Below are positions 11,502 to 19,918 of a stretch of DNA of 64,000 bases, one piece after another. A model generated the notes under the pieces. That model was not told the origin of the DNA, ran no database searches, and was given only the letters and a program-made list of their open reading frames with translations. How positions within the stretch are numbered: position 1 is the first letter of the stretch; each line of letters opens with the position of its first letter. The translations under genes and the position numbers were made by a program. This DNA is from Trinickia dabaoshanensis. Lineage in GTDB: Bacteria; Pseudomonadota; Gammaproteobacteria; Burkholderiales; Burkholderiaceae. The stretch lies in assembly GCF_002879885.1 (NCBI RefSeq), contig NZ_PNYA01000005.1:186001-250000 (forward strand), written 5' to 3'.

Positions 11502-12086
11502 CTACCAGCCCCAGTTGTCTTGCTGGCGGTAGGTACGCAGCTTCTCGAGCTGCTTGCTCGTGAGCACCGCCTCCATCCGCTTGCGGGCCGACACCGACGA
11601 GTCGACCATCTTTTGCCTCATCTCGCCGATCGACTTATACGTTTCGTCGATGGCCGCCGAGTCGCGCTTCGGCGCTTCATACAAATCGCGGAGCTTGGCT
11701 TGCTGGTCCATCATGGTACCCATCAAGGCCCAATGCTCGTGCCGTGTCTCGTCTTGGATGCGATTGATCTTGGTTTTCTGATCGTCGGATAGACCGAGGG
11801 CGTCTTCCCAACCGCCGCCGAATCCCATCATGCCGTAGCCGCCGCCCATCATGCCGTAGCCGCCGCCCATCATGCCGTAGCCACCGCCCATCATGCCGGG
11901 GCCACCGCCCATGATGCCTCGTCCGGGACCGCCGCCCATCATGCCGGGGCCGTAGCCGTACCCGCCCCCGGGAGCGCCCGAGCCCGGCGTCTGGGCGCAC
12001 GCAGGCAGTCCTACGGCCAGCGCCGCGGCGAACGCCGCCGCCCACCTGCCCACTGTCTTCATCCGCGATTTTTGTTCGATTGCCAT
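11502..12086 (-). CDS. Spy/CpxP-like periplasmic protein with Gly-Met repeat
   Basis: The protein is 194 residues from ATG 12086, which has AGGAGG five bases upstream. An N-terminal signal peptide ends near LPACAQ. The cysteine in that segment makes a lipoprotein possible, but the lipobox is poor. Residues of roughly 35-90 are almost only Gly, Met, Tyr and Pro, built from GGGYGMM/GGGPGMM units. The C-terminal helical part has LGLSDDQKTKI and LTSKQLEKL, resembling the LTxxQ motifs of Spy/CpxP-type envelope-stress chaperones and heavy-metal sensors. Met-rich repeats often bind copper or silver ions; that role here is inference. A CRP/FNR-like dyad lies about 75 bp upstream. Confidence 0.75.
   Translation of the reverse strand: MAIEQKSRMKTVGRWAAAFAAALAVGLPACAQTPGSGAPGGGYGYGPGMMGGGPGRGIMGGGPGMMGGGYGMMGGGYGMMGGGYGMMGFGGGWEDALGLSDDQKTKINRIQDETRHEHWALMGTMMDQQAKLRDLYEAPKRDSAAIDETYKSIGEMRQKMVDSSVSARKRMEAVLTSKQLEKLRTYRQQDNWGW
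11824..11952 (-). repeat. 21-bp tandem repeat encoding GGGYGMM units
   Basis: Inside the Spy-like gene a 21-bp unit (core CATCATGCCGTAGCCGCC) is repeated in tandem. Three copies are nearly identical and further copies are diverged, encoding GGGYGMM/GGGPGMM heptads. The near-identity of neighbouring copies suggests recent expansion by slippage and possible length variation between strains. Confidence 0.85.
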
Positions 12087-12159
12087 TGCAGCCTCCTTTT
12101 TCCCAGGTAGCGTGGAACGAGTCTCAGGCTCACTGTAGGAGCACCGCCCTGCAAATACG

Positions 12160-12173
12160 TTGACCGGCGTCAA
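12160..12173. promoter_or_regulatory. CRP/FNR-type dyad TTGAC-CGGC-GTCAA
   Basis: A perfect 5-4-5 dyad lies in the divergent gap between the Spy-like gene and the DUF4118 gene. Its form, TTGA(C/T)-N4-(A/G)TCAA, matches sites of the CRP/FNR family. It is 74 bp upstream of the Spy-like start and about 100 bp upstream of the DUF4118 start. Oxygen-linked control is a prediction. Confidence 0.45.
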
Positions 12174-12270
12174 GGCACTTTAACGGCACGAAATGAGACT
12201 TCTAACTCAACGAGCTCAATTAATGCGCTCGAATGCCGTTAACCCGTGCTTACGTATTCGCTTCGAACAA

Positions 12271-13068
12271 ATGAAAGTCAGGAACTCCCGGCGGTGGGCA
12301 CCGCGGGGTCGAAATCGGTGGATCATCGCGGCGGCGGCACTGGTTGCCGCTGCCATCGTTCGAACCGCGCTGCATCCGCTGCTCGGTCCCATCATGCCGG
12401 GGACCGCCTTCCTGATCGCCGCCGTCCTCGTCGAATACTTCTGCGGCCTCGCACCTGCCTTCTGCGTGATGGTTGTCGGCCTGTGCCTTGCCGACTACCT
12501 GTTCGTCCCGCCGTATGGACGCATCGAGGTCATCGACCAGTCGGACATCCGGCTACTCGTCTCGTATCCGCTCATCACGATCGTCGTCATCACCCTGGTC
12601 GAGCGGCTCAGGCGCGCGCAGTACCGCGCGCAATTGCTGTCCGCCGTGTCCCAGTCGCGCTACGAGATGCTTCTGCGTCACGATAACGAGCGCCTTCTCG
12701 CCGGGCGCGCAACGGATGAGATGCACCGCATGCTGCATCACATCGCGCAGTACAATCGCTCGCTCATCCTGATCAAAGCGCTGGATCCCGCGAACAGCGC
12801 GCCGCCCGGCAGCTTCGCCGCCACCGCGGCAACCGCGACCTACAGCGGCATCATCGAAGACGAGTCGTTTCGAGCGGGGCTCGCTTATGGCGCCAAACAT
12901 TCCCAAGTGCATCGGGACGACCTCGTGCGCGTGAGCGAGCGTCTGGTGCCGGGTCATCACCGATTGCGTTTTCTTTCGTCCGGACAAGACTGGCACCCTG
13001 TCGAATGCGTGTGCGAACGCTTCACTACGTCGTCGGGCGAGTTTCTCGTCCTGCGAACGGAAGACTAA
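12271..13068 (+). CDS. DUF4118 membrane protein, sensor-like without kinase domain
   Basis: From ATG 12271 the protein has 265 residues. Four membrane segments (about residues 18-105: IIAAAALVAAAIVRTA, AFLIAAVLVEYFCG, CVMVVGLCLADYLFVPPYG, LLVSYPLITIVVITLVERL) form a DUF4118 domain, as found in KdpD-like kinases, including the DYLFVPPYG signature. The C-terminal half is soluble, with a coiled or PAS-like region, and lacks HisKA and HATPase motifs. In-frame ATG 12193 and 12226 are possible earlier starts, but none has a clear ribosome site. It lies 2 bp before a hydrolase gene, so the two are cotranscribed. Function unknown. Confidence 0.65.
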   Translation: MKVRNSRRWAPRGRNRWIIAAAALVAAAIVRTALHPLLGPIMPGTAFLIAAVLVEYFCGLAPAFCVMVVGLCLADYLFVPPYGRIEVIDQSDIRLLVSYPLITIVVITLVERLRRAQYRAQLLSAVSQSRYEMLLRHDNERLLAGRATDEMHRMLHHIAQYNRSLILIKALDPANSAPPGSFAATAATATYSGIIEDESFRAGLAYGAKHSQVHRDDLVRVSERLVPGHHRLRFLSSGQDWHPVECVCERFTTSSGEFLVLRTED

Positions 13069-13070
13069 GT

Positions 13071-13952
13071 ATGAACACGCCTCATTTTTCGACTGCTCAA
13101 AGCGGCGATCACGCCGTCCTGCTGTTGCACGGTCTGTCGAGTTCGCCGCTCGAGCTTCGATTCCTCGCCCGCTACCTCGCTGAAGAAGGCTTCACGACCC
13201 ACACACCGGAATTGAGCGGCTATAGCGCGGGAACCGGTCATGCGCGCATGGAGCAGTGGATCAGCGCGGCGGTGGCGCAATTCGATGCGCTCGCGGCGCA
13301 GCATCGTCACGTCTCGGTGTGCGGCCTCTCCATGGGCGCGACGCTCGCCGCCGCGGTCGCGCAACAGCGGCCGAGCGCTCGTGCGCTGCTGCTCCTGTCG
13401 ATCACGCTCAGCTACGACGGCTGGGCCATCCCCTGGTACAGATTCCTGCTCGACTACGTCTACTACACGCCGTTGCGCTCGCGATACCGTTATCGCGAAC
13501 ACGAACCCTATGGCCTGCGCAACGAGGCACTGCGCTCGAAGATCGCGCGCGCGATGCAAAAGAACGAAATCAGCGAAGTGGGACCTGCGTCCATTGCGAT
13601 GCCCGCGCTGCACGAGGCGAGCCGGCTCGCCGGCGCGGTGCGCAAAGAGCTGAAGAATATAGGAACGGACTGTCTCATCATCCACGCGATCGACGACGAG
13701 ACTTCGAGTCCTCATAACGCACGCTTCGTCGAGTCGAACGTCGGGGCGGCGTTTCTCCGGACAATCTGGCTCGACGACTCTTACCATATGATCACCTCCG
13801 ATAACGAACGCGAAGCGGTCGCACGCGAATGCGTGCTCTTCCTTCGCGAAAGCGCGGCAACCTCGGCCGCCAACAACAACCCGACGCCGGTGGTATCGCG
13901 CGCACTCGCGCGCCGCTTGAGGCAACTCGCAACCGTGGCGGGCAAAGCATGA
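13071..13952 (+). CDS. Alpha/beta hydrolase (carboxylesterase-like)
   Basis: This 293-residue serine hydrolase has the oxyanion-side motif LLLHGLSSSPLELRFLARYLAEEGF near the N-terminus, the nucleophile elbow GLSMG, and a C-terminal aspartate (HAIDDETSS) and histidine (DDSYHMIT) completing the triad. The layout resembles bacterial carboxylesterases/monoacylglycerol lipases of the Est30 type. There is no signal peptide, so it is cytoplasmic. ATG 13071 follows the preceding stop by two bases and its stop overlaps the next start (ATGA), so it is coupled with the DUF4118 and MipA genes. Confidence 0.82.
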   Translation: MNTPHFSTAQSGDHAVLLLHGLSSSPLELRFLARYLAEEGFTTHTPELSGYSAGTGHARMEQWISAAVAQFDALAAQHRHVSVCGLSMGATLAAAVAQQRPSARALLLLSITLSYDGWAIPWYRFLLDYVYYTPLRSRYRYREHEPYGLRNEALRSKIARAMQKNEISEVGPASIAMPALHEASRLAGAVRKELKNIGTDCLIIHAIDDETSSPHNARFVESNVGAAFLRTIWLDDSYHMITSDNEREAVARECVLFLRESAATSAANNNPTPVVSRALARRLRQLATVAGKA

Positions 13953-14749
13953 GGCTTGCACCGCCATCGATCGGATACCGCAGTCTCGCGCTCGCGGCGG
14001 GAATCGCGTGCGGCCTGCTGGGCTTCGCGGGGGTAGCGAATAGTGCCGAACCGCAAGCCGGCAGCGACTGGAAGATTTCAGCCGGGCCGGGCGTGTACGT
14101 TTTTCCCCAATACCCCGGGTCTTCGCGGCTTCAGGCGCTTCCGTTTCCGGTGCAGGACATCTCGTGGAAAGACCGCGTGTTCTCTCAAGGTCCCGACGTT
14201 CTGGGCGTCAACGCGCTGCGCGGCGACAATTATCACGTCGGCTTGTCGATGAGCTTTGACTTTCAGTCGCGGACGTCGTCCGACGATGCGCGGCTCAAAG
14301 GCCTGCCCGACGTTCATTACGGACCCAAGCTGCGACTATTCGCCGATTACACCTGGTGGGCTTTCACCGGGTCGGCGGCGATCTATCAGGACATTGCCGG
14401 AACAGGACAAGGCATGACGGCGATGGCCGATTTCCTCGTATCGGCGCCGTTCGGCAAACTCCTCGTCTCGGCAGGACCCGGGCTCACCTGGGCGAACGGG
14501 ACGTACACCCGGACCTTCTTCGGCGTCACGCCGCAGGAAAGCGCGGCCTCGGGTTTGCCTCGGTACGACACGCGTTCCGGCCTGCGCGACGTCCACTTCA
14601 ATGTGGACCTGAGTTATCAAATCACGCCGCACTGGTCGGCAAGCGCCGCGGCCGTGATCGGACGCCTACAAAGGTTCGCCGCCGGCAGTCCCATCACCGA
14701 GCGTCGCCTGGATCTGAACGGGATGGCTTCCGTCGCTTACCGATTCTAG
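13949..14749 (+). CDS. MipA/OmpV family outer-membrane protein
   Basis: The protein (266 residues) has a signal peptide ending near ANS-AEPQAG. A beta-rich body follows, with alternating hydrophobic residues and a terminal phenylalanine (SVAYRF), typical of outer-membrane barrels. Segments GPGVYVFPQYPGSSRLQALPFPVQDISWKDRVF and PDVHYGPKLRLFADYTWW fit the MipA/OmpV family, originally described as a scaffold for murein enzymes. It is translationally coupled to the hydrolase gene. The actual cargo or partner is unknown. Confidence 0.82.
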   Translation: MRLAPPSIGYRSLALAAGIACGLLGFAGVANSAEPQAGSDWKISAGPGVYVFPQYPGSSRLQALPFPVQDISWKDRVFSQGPDVLGVNALRGDNYHVGLSMSFDFQSRTSSDDARLKGLPDVHYGPKLRLFADYTWWAFTGSAAIYQDIAGTGQGMTAMADFLVSAPFGKLLVSAGPGLTWANGTYTRTFFGVTPQESAASGLPRYDTRSGLRDVHFNVDLSYQITPHWSASAAAVIGRLQRFAAGSPITERRLDLNGMASVAYRF

Positions 14750-14800
14750 GAAGACCGATTCCAGGAAGCGCCGCTATTGCGGCGTGCACGCCACACTGCG

Positions 14801-14819
14801 AATGCGAACCGTTCGCATT
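14801..14819. promoter_or_regulatory. Candidate Fur box (perfect 9-1-9 palindrome)
   Basis: AATGCGAAC-C-GTTCGCATT is a perfect 19-bp inverted repeat, the same 9-1-9 geometry as the classical Fur box. It shares the AATG...CATT outer arms and central GAA/TTC of betaproteobacterial Fur sites. It is followed by an AT-rich stretch (ATTATTTGCATTTTT) suited to a promoter and lies 81 bp upstream of the porin start. The genes behind it encode iron uptake, which supports the reading. Confidence 0.6.
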
Positions 14820-14899
14820 ATTATTTGCATTTTTACTCTGCCTCGGTACAATTCGGACTCAATCACCGTATCGCAGACGTCATAACAAGAGGAGTTCCG

Positions 14900-16348
14900 A
14901 TGAGGTTCGAACCAGCCGCGCGCAAGCATGCTCACCCGTTGGCGCGTTGCGCCGTGCTTGCCTTGAGCGCCTTCGCTTCGTGCTCGGCATGGGCGGCCGG
15001 ATCGCCCGATGCATTGCCGCAAGCGCCGGAGGCCGACCTCAGCATCGCCGCGCAACCCACGAACCAATGGACCGGATTGGCCACGCGCCAAACCCTGCTG
15101 GGCGACATCGGCGGTTTGCGGCCGTTTATCGGCCGGTACGGCATGACCTTTCAGATGACGGAGACGAGCGAATATCTCGCCAACCTACGCGGCGGTCTTG
15201 CTCGAGGCGGTACGTACGATGGCTTGACGACCATGACGCTCGGCCTCGACACGCAAAAGGCGTTCGGCTTGCCGGGAGGAACGTTCAACGTCAGCGGGCT
15301 GCAAATTCACGGCCGCAATCTGAGTCAATACAAGCTCGGCACGCTGAACACCGCGAGCGGCATCGAGGCCGACGACACCACGCGTTTGTGGGAGCTCTGG
15401 TATCAGCAATCGATGTTGCACGGCCGCCTCGACTTCAAAGTCGGTCAGCAAAGCCTCGACCAAGAATTCATGGTCAGCACGTACGCGAACACGTTCGTCA
15501 ACACGATGTTCGGATGGGCCGGCTTGCCCTCGTACGACATGCCTTCGGGCGGCCCCGCCTATCCGCTATCGGCGCTCGGCGTGCGCGTGCGCGGACAGAT
15601 CACGCCGTCGCTGACAGCCTTGGCCGGCGTCTTCGACGGCAATCCGGCGCCCGGCGTGGGCGATCCGCAGCGGCTCAACGGCAGCGGCACCAACTTCAAT
15701 CTCCATAACGGGGCCCTTTACATCGGCGAATTGCAATACGCGATCAATCAGCCGAGCGAAGGCCAGATGGACGACGGCAAAACGAGCGCCGGTCTGCCGG
15801 GCACCTACAAGATCGGCGTTTGGTACAACAACGAGCGCTTTGCCGATCAGCGTTTCGACAATACGGGCGTCTCGCTCGCCAATTCCGCAACGGGCATCGC
15901 CGCGCAGCACAAGGGCAACTACAGCTTCTATGCGGTGGCCGACCAAATGGTGTGGCGCCCCAATCCCGACGAGCCGCGCAGTATCGGCGTATTCGCGCGC
16001 GTCATGGGCGCGCCGGGCGATCGCAATCTCGTCAGCGTCAGCGCGAACGTCGGGGTCGTCATGAAAGCGCCGTTCAAGGGACGCGACAACGACTCCGTCG
16101 GCTTGGGACTCGCCTACATCAAGGTCGGCAATCATGCCTCGGGGCTGGACGCCGACAACGGCAACATCGTGCGCGGCAGCGAGACGGCGCTCGAAGCGAC
16201 CTACCAATATCAGGTCACCCCGTGGTGGGTCCTGCAAGGCGACGCGCAGTACACGTTCAACGCCGGCGCGGGCCAAAACCCGAACGACGCAACGCAGACG
16301 CTGCGCAACACGTTCGTCGTCGGCGTTCGCACGACCATCACGTTCTAA
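14900..16348 (+). CDS. OprB-type carbohydrate-selective porin
   Basis: A 482-residue outer-membrane protein has a signal peptide (LALSAFASCSAWA-AGSPDA) and a beta-barrel body ending in phenylalanine (RTTITF). Features of the OprB family are LLGDIGGLRPFIGRYGMTFQMTETSEYLANLRGG, LWELWYQQSMLHGRLDFKVGQQSLDQEFM and GYRQ-like terminal strands. ATG 14900 has AGAGGAG six bases upstream. OprB porins classically pass sugars. Here the porin leads an iron-uptake block behind a Fur-like site, so it may pass another small solute such as an iron chelate; that is inference. Confidence 0.83.
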   Translation: MRFEPAARKHAHPLARCAVLALSAFASCSAWAAGSPDALPQAPEADLSIAAQPTNQWTGLATRQTLLGDIGGLRPFIGRYGMTFQMTETSEYLANLRGGLARGGTYDGLTTMTLGLDTQKAFGLPGGTFNVSGLQIHGRNLSQYKLGTLNTASGIEADDTTRLWELWYQQSMLHGRLDFKVGQQSLDQEFMVSTYANTFVNTMFGWAGLPSYDMPSGGPAYPLSALGVRVRGQITPSLTALAGVFDGNPAPGVGDPQRLNGSGTNFNLHNGALYIGELQYAINQPSEGQMDDGKTSAGLPGTYKIGVWYNNERFADQRFDNTGVSLANSATGIAAQHKGNYSFYAVADQMVWRPNPDEPRSIGVFARVMGAPGDRNLVSVSANVGVVMKAPFKGRDNDSVGLGLAYIKVGNHASGLDADNGNIVRGSETALEATYQYQVTPWWVLQGDAQYTFNAGAGQNPNDATQTLRNTFVVGVRTTITF

Positions 16349-16379
16349 CTCGGGTTCTAAATTTCGACGGGGCACCTTC

Positions 16380-17516
16380 ATGAATACCATCGCCACGGTC
16401 CGCGCGGCCGCTGCCGCCACCTTGCTCGCCGTCGCTTGCGGTGCAGTGCACGCGGAACCCAAAGGGTTCCTGGAAACGATTCACCGGCATACGACGCTCA
16501 TCAATACGGTGCCGGAAAACGGCGATCAGAACCCGTACGCGATCGCCGTTGCGCCGGTTTCGTCGGGCACGGTGAAGGCCGGCGACGTGCTCGTCGGCAA
16601 CTTCAACAACGCAGCCAATCTTCAAGGCACGGGCAGCACGATCGTCGACTACCGTCCCGATACGAAGCACATGTCGGTATTCGCGACGGTGCCGCGCGAT
16701 CTCAAAGCGTGTCCGGGCGGCATCGGCTTATCCACGGCGATGACGATGCTCAAGTCGGGCTGGGTCATCGTCGGCAGCACGCCCAGCAACGACGGCACCA
16801 CCACGACGAAAGGCGCCGGATGCCTGATCGTGCTCGACAACACAGGCAAGGTCGCATCGACGATAACGGGCGAGAACATCAACGATCCGTGGGGCAACAT
16901 GGCCGTCGTCGATAACGGCGGCACGGCCACGCTCTTCGTGAGCAATGCCGGCTTCGGCGTGGGCGGCCCCACGCCCGGGCCCGATGGCGAAGTACCCGTA
17001 TTCAAGCAATCCACCGTCGTGCGTCTAGATCTCGAGATCGCCGCGGGCCAGGCCCCTGTCGTCAAACGGCAGACGGTCGTCGCGAGCGGCTTCGGCGCGC
17101 AGGCCGACAAGGGCGTGTTCCTGATCGGCCCGACCGGACTCGCCTTGTCGAACGACCAAAAACACCTGTACGTGTCCGACGCGGTCGGCAACCGCATCAC
17201 CGTAATCGACGATCCGATGACGCGCGAAACGAGCGCGGGCGTCGGGCGGCAGTTGACCGCGGACGGTCTGCTTCATCGGCCGCTGGCGATGACGACGTCA
17301 CCCAACGGCCACCTGCTCGTCACGAACGCGTTGAACGGCCAAGTCGTCGAAATCGACCCGGCCAACGCGACGCAGGTCTACGCGCGCTGGATCGATACCG
17401 ATAAGGCCCAGTCTCCGCCGGGCAGCGGCGACTTGTTCGGCATCGCGATGACGCCGCAAGGCGACGGCTTCTATTACGTCGAAGACGACGTCAACACGCT
17501 CGTATTGGCGAAGTGA
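16380..17516 (+). CDS. Periplasmic beta-propeller (NHL/SMP-30-like) protein
   Basis: This 378-residue protein has a signal peptide ending near AVHA-EPKG. Repeated blades follow, such as NPYAIAVAPVSSGTVKAGDVLVGNFNN, GPTGLALSNDQKHLYVSDAVGNRITVID and RPLAMTTSPNGHLLVTNALNGQVVEIDP, which are typical of NHL/YncE/SMP-30 propellers. It begins 31 bp after the porin stop and ends one base before the DyP peroxidase start. Such propellers may bind a ligand, metal or partner protein. Its part in iron uptake is inferred only from the operon. Confidence 0.75.
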   Translation: MNTIATVRAAAAATLLAVACGAVHAEPKGFLETIHRHTTLINTVPENGDQNPYAIAVAPVSSGTVKAGDVLVGNFNNAANLQGTGSTIVDYRPDTKHMSVFATVPRDLKACPGGIGLSTAMTMLKSGWVIVGSTPSNDGTTTTKGAGCLIVLDNTGKVASTITGENINDPWGNMAVVDNGGTATLFVSNAGFGVGGPTPGPDGEVPVFKQSTVVRLDLEIAAGQAPVVKRQTVVASGFGAQADKGVFLIGPTGLALSNDQKHLYVSDAVGNRITVIDDPMTRETSAGVGRQLTADGLLHRPLAMTTSPNGHLLVTNALNGQVVEIDPANATQVYARWIDTDKAQSPPGSGDLFGIAMTPQGDGFYYVEDDVNTLVLAK

Positions 17517-17517
17517 C

Positions 17518-18813
17518 ATGACCCACGAGAACGACACCGGGCGCAAAAACGCCGCACGGCGCGCCTTTCTCAAGGCCGGCGCCGCCGCGGGCGCGCTCGG
17601 CGCTGCCGCGGCGGCGCGCGCGGCGCTGCCCGGCCACGCCCCGAAAGCCGGCTCCGCGGTAGACCCGATGAGCGCGACCGAACCGTTCTTCGGCGACCAT
17701 CAAGGCGGCATCGTGACGCCGCAGCAAAGCCACACTTATGCGGCCGCGTTCGATCTGACGACGGCCAAGCGCGCCGACGTAATCCAACTCTTGCGCGAAT
17801 GGACCGACGCCGCGGCGCGCATGACCCGCGGCGAATCGGCGAGGCCCGTGCAGGCGAGCGACGATACGCCGCCCGCCGACTCGGGCGAAGCGCTCGAACT
17901 CGGGCCGGCCGGCCTCACGATCACCTTCGGCTTCGGCCCGGGGTTATTCACGCATGAAGGTAAGGACCGGTACGGTCTGGCCGCGCGGCGGCCCGCCGCG
18001 CTGATCGACTTGCCCCGGTTCAACGGCGATCAGTTGCTGCCGGAAAAATCGGGTGGCGATCTGTTCGTGCAGGCGTGCGCCAACGATCAACAAGTGGCGT
18101 TTCATGCCGTGCGCCAACTCGCGCGCATGGGATACGGCGCCATCCAAATGCGCTGGGGCCAGGCCGGTTTCGTGTCGGGCCCTCGCGGGAAAACGCCGCG
18201 CAATTTGATGGGCTTCAAGGACGGCACCAACAATCCGGCCGCATCCGATCCCGCGTCGATGGCGCAATTCGTCTGGGCCGGCGCGGAAGGCCCCGCTTGG
18301 ATGGAGCGCGGCACTTATACCGTGGTCCGCCGAATTCGGATCACGCTCGAACATTGGGACCGCATGCAGCTCGGATTCCAAGAGCAAGTCGTCGGACGGC
18401 ACAAACTCAGCGGCGCACCGATCGGCAAGCAAGGCGAATTCGATCCGGTCGATCTGGAGGCGCTCGATAAGGACGGCAATCCGGCGATCCCCGAGAACTC
18501 GCATGTGCGCCTGTCCAACCCCGGCAGCAACGACGGTATGCGTCTGTTGCGCCGCGCCTACTCGTACAACGACGGCACGAATTTTTATATCGAGCGCTGG
18601 CCGCCATGGCGCCAAGAAACCGAGTTCGACGCCGGCCTGCTGTTCATCGCGCATCAGCGCGATCCGCGCACGGCGTTCGTTCCGATCAACGACAAGCTCG
18701 CCAAGTTCGACATGATGAATCAGTTCACCACCCACGTCGGCAGTGCGATCTTTGCCTGTCCGCCCGGTGCGAAGCCGGGATCGTTCATCGGCGCGGACTT
18801 GTTCGACGCGTAA
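17518..18813 (+). CDS. efeB: EfeB-like DyP-type heme peroxidase, Tat-exported
   Basis: The protein has 431 residues. It starts with a twin-arginine signal (RRAFLKAGAAAGALGAAAAARA), so it is folded in the cytoplasm and exported to the periplasm. Landmarks are FFGDHQGGIVTPQQ near residue 58, the GxxDG motif GFKDG with Asp235, the probable proximal heme ligand His329 in NSHVRLSNP, and the distal arginine in LLRRAYSYNDG. In E. coli, EfeB works with EfeU and EfeO in iron uptake and has been proposed to act on heme or ferrous iron. Here it sits directly before a ferric ABC importer, with no EfeU or EfeO. Confidence 0.9.
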   Translation: MTHENDTGRKNAARRAFLKAGAAAGALGAAAAARAALPGHAPKAGSAVDPMSATEPFFGDHQGGIVTPQQSHTYAAAFDLTTAKRADVIQLLREWTDAAARMTRGESARPVQASDDTPPADSGEALELGPAGLTITFGFGPGLFTHEGKDRYGLAARRPAALIDLPRFNGDQLLPEKSGGDLFVQACANDQQVAFHAVRQLARMGYGAIQMRWGQAGFVSGPRGKTPRNLMGFKDGTNNPAASDPASMAQFVWAGAEGPAWMERGTYTVVRRIRITLEHWDRMQLGFQEQVVGRHKLSGAPIGKQGEFDPVDLEALDKDGNPAIPENSHVRLSNPGSNDGMRLLRRAYSYNDGTNFYIERWPPWRQETEFDAGLLFIAHQRDPRTAFVPINDKLAKFDMMNQFTTHVGSAIFACPPGAKPGSFIGADLFDA

Positions 18814-18892
18814 GCGCCTCGTTCGAGTCTGACCTTGCCGCGGCGCCGCCTGCGCGCCGCCATCGAAATACGACGTTTAGGAAATAACCGAC

Positions 18893-19918
18893 ATGATGCA
18901 ATCCCGATTGGGCAAACGCGCGAAGACGATCGCCGCCGCGCTCGCGATCGCGGCATTGGGGAGCGCCGCGAGCGCTGCCCGAGCCGAGTCCATTACGTTA
19001 TACAACGCCCAGCACGAGCAATTGGCGGCGCAATTGGCCAAGGACTTCGAGAAGCAAACGGGCATCGCGGTGCGGATTCGCAACGGCGAAGGTCCCGCGC
19101 TTGCCGCGCAATTGGTTGCCGAGGGCTCGGCTACCCCGGCCGACGTCTACTTCACCGAGAACTCCCCCGAGTTGATGCTGCTCGAGGAAAAGGGTTTGCT
19201 GGGCGCAATCGACAACCCGACGCTGGCCACCGTGCCCGCTCGCTTCAACTCCCCGAGCGGCAAGTGGGTGGGCGTATTCGCGCGCGAAAACGTATTGGCC
19301 TATAACACCGCGCAAGTGAATGCCGCTCAACTGCCCGCTTCGCTGATGGACCTGGCCAAGCCGCAATGGAAAGGCAAGGTCGGCATCGCCCCCAGCGACT
19401 CCGACTTTCTGCCGCTCGTGAGCGGCGTGCTGGCCGCCAAGGGCCACGATCAAGCGCTCGCTTGGCTCAAGGGCTTGAAGGTCAACGCGCAAATTTTCGA
19501 CGACGACGAGGGCGTCGTCGCCGCGGTGAATCGCGGCGCGGTCGCAACGGGCATCGTCAACAATTACTACTGGGATCGCCTCGATACCGAATTGGGCAAG
19601 GACAAGGTGCGTAGCGCCCTGTATCACTTCGGCCATGGCGACATCGGTGCGCTCGTCAACGTCTCGGGCGCGGCCATGCTCAAGAGTGCCCATAATCCGA
19701 GCGGCGCGCAGCGGTTCCTCGCCTATCTCGTCGGCGAACGCGCCCAGGCACTCATGGCGGCTGGCCACATCGGCTACGAATATCCGCTGCACGCGGGTGT
19801 CGCCCCCGATCCGATGCTCAAACCGTTCAACGAGTTGCAGCCGCCCACGCTGAGCGTCCAGCAACTCGGCGACGACAGCCAAGCCGCGAAGCTGCTGCGC
19901 GAAGCAGGTCTGCTCTAA
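18893..19918 (+). CDS. Ferric-iron ABC transporter binding protein (FbpA-like)
   Basis: A 341-residue periplasmic protein with a signal peptide ending near ARA-ESITLYNAQ. LYNAQHEQLAAQLAKDFEKQTGIAVRIRNGEGPALAAQLVAEG, DVYFTENSPELMLLEEKGLL and GIVNNYYWDRL with its tyrosine pair are typical of the FbpA/FutA iron(III)-binding family, where the tyrosines coordinate iron. AGGAAATA lies upstream of ATG 18893. The next gene begins immediately after its stop. Confidence 0.88.
   Translation: MMQSRLGKRAKTIAAALAIAALGSAASAARAESITLYNAQHEQLAAQLAKDFEKQTGIAVRIRNGEGPALAAQLVAEGSATPADVYFTENSPELMLLEEKGLLGAIDNPTLATVPARFNSPSGKWVGVFARENVLAYNTAQVNAAQLPASLMDLAKPQWKGKVGIAPSDSDFLPLVSGVLAAKGHDQALAWLKGLKVNAQIFDDDEGVVAAVNRGAVATGIVNNYYWDRLDTELGKDKVRSALYHFGHGDIGALVNVSGAAMLKSAHNPSGAQRFLAYLVGERAQALMAAGHIGYEYPLHAGVAPDPMLKPFNELQPPTLSVQQLGDDSQAAKLLREAGLL

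Noticed and set aside
11824-11952. Regular 21-bp repeats as a CRISPR array
   Set aside because: There are no unique spacers; the units are contiguous and in frame within a coding sequence.
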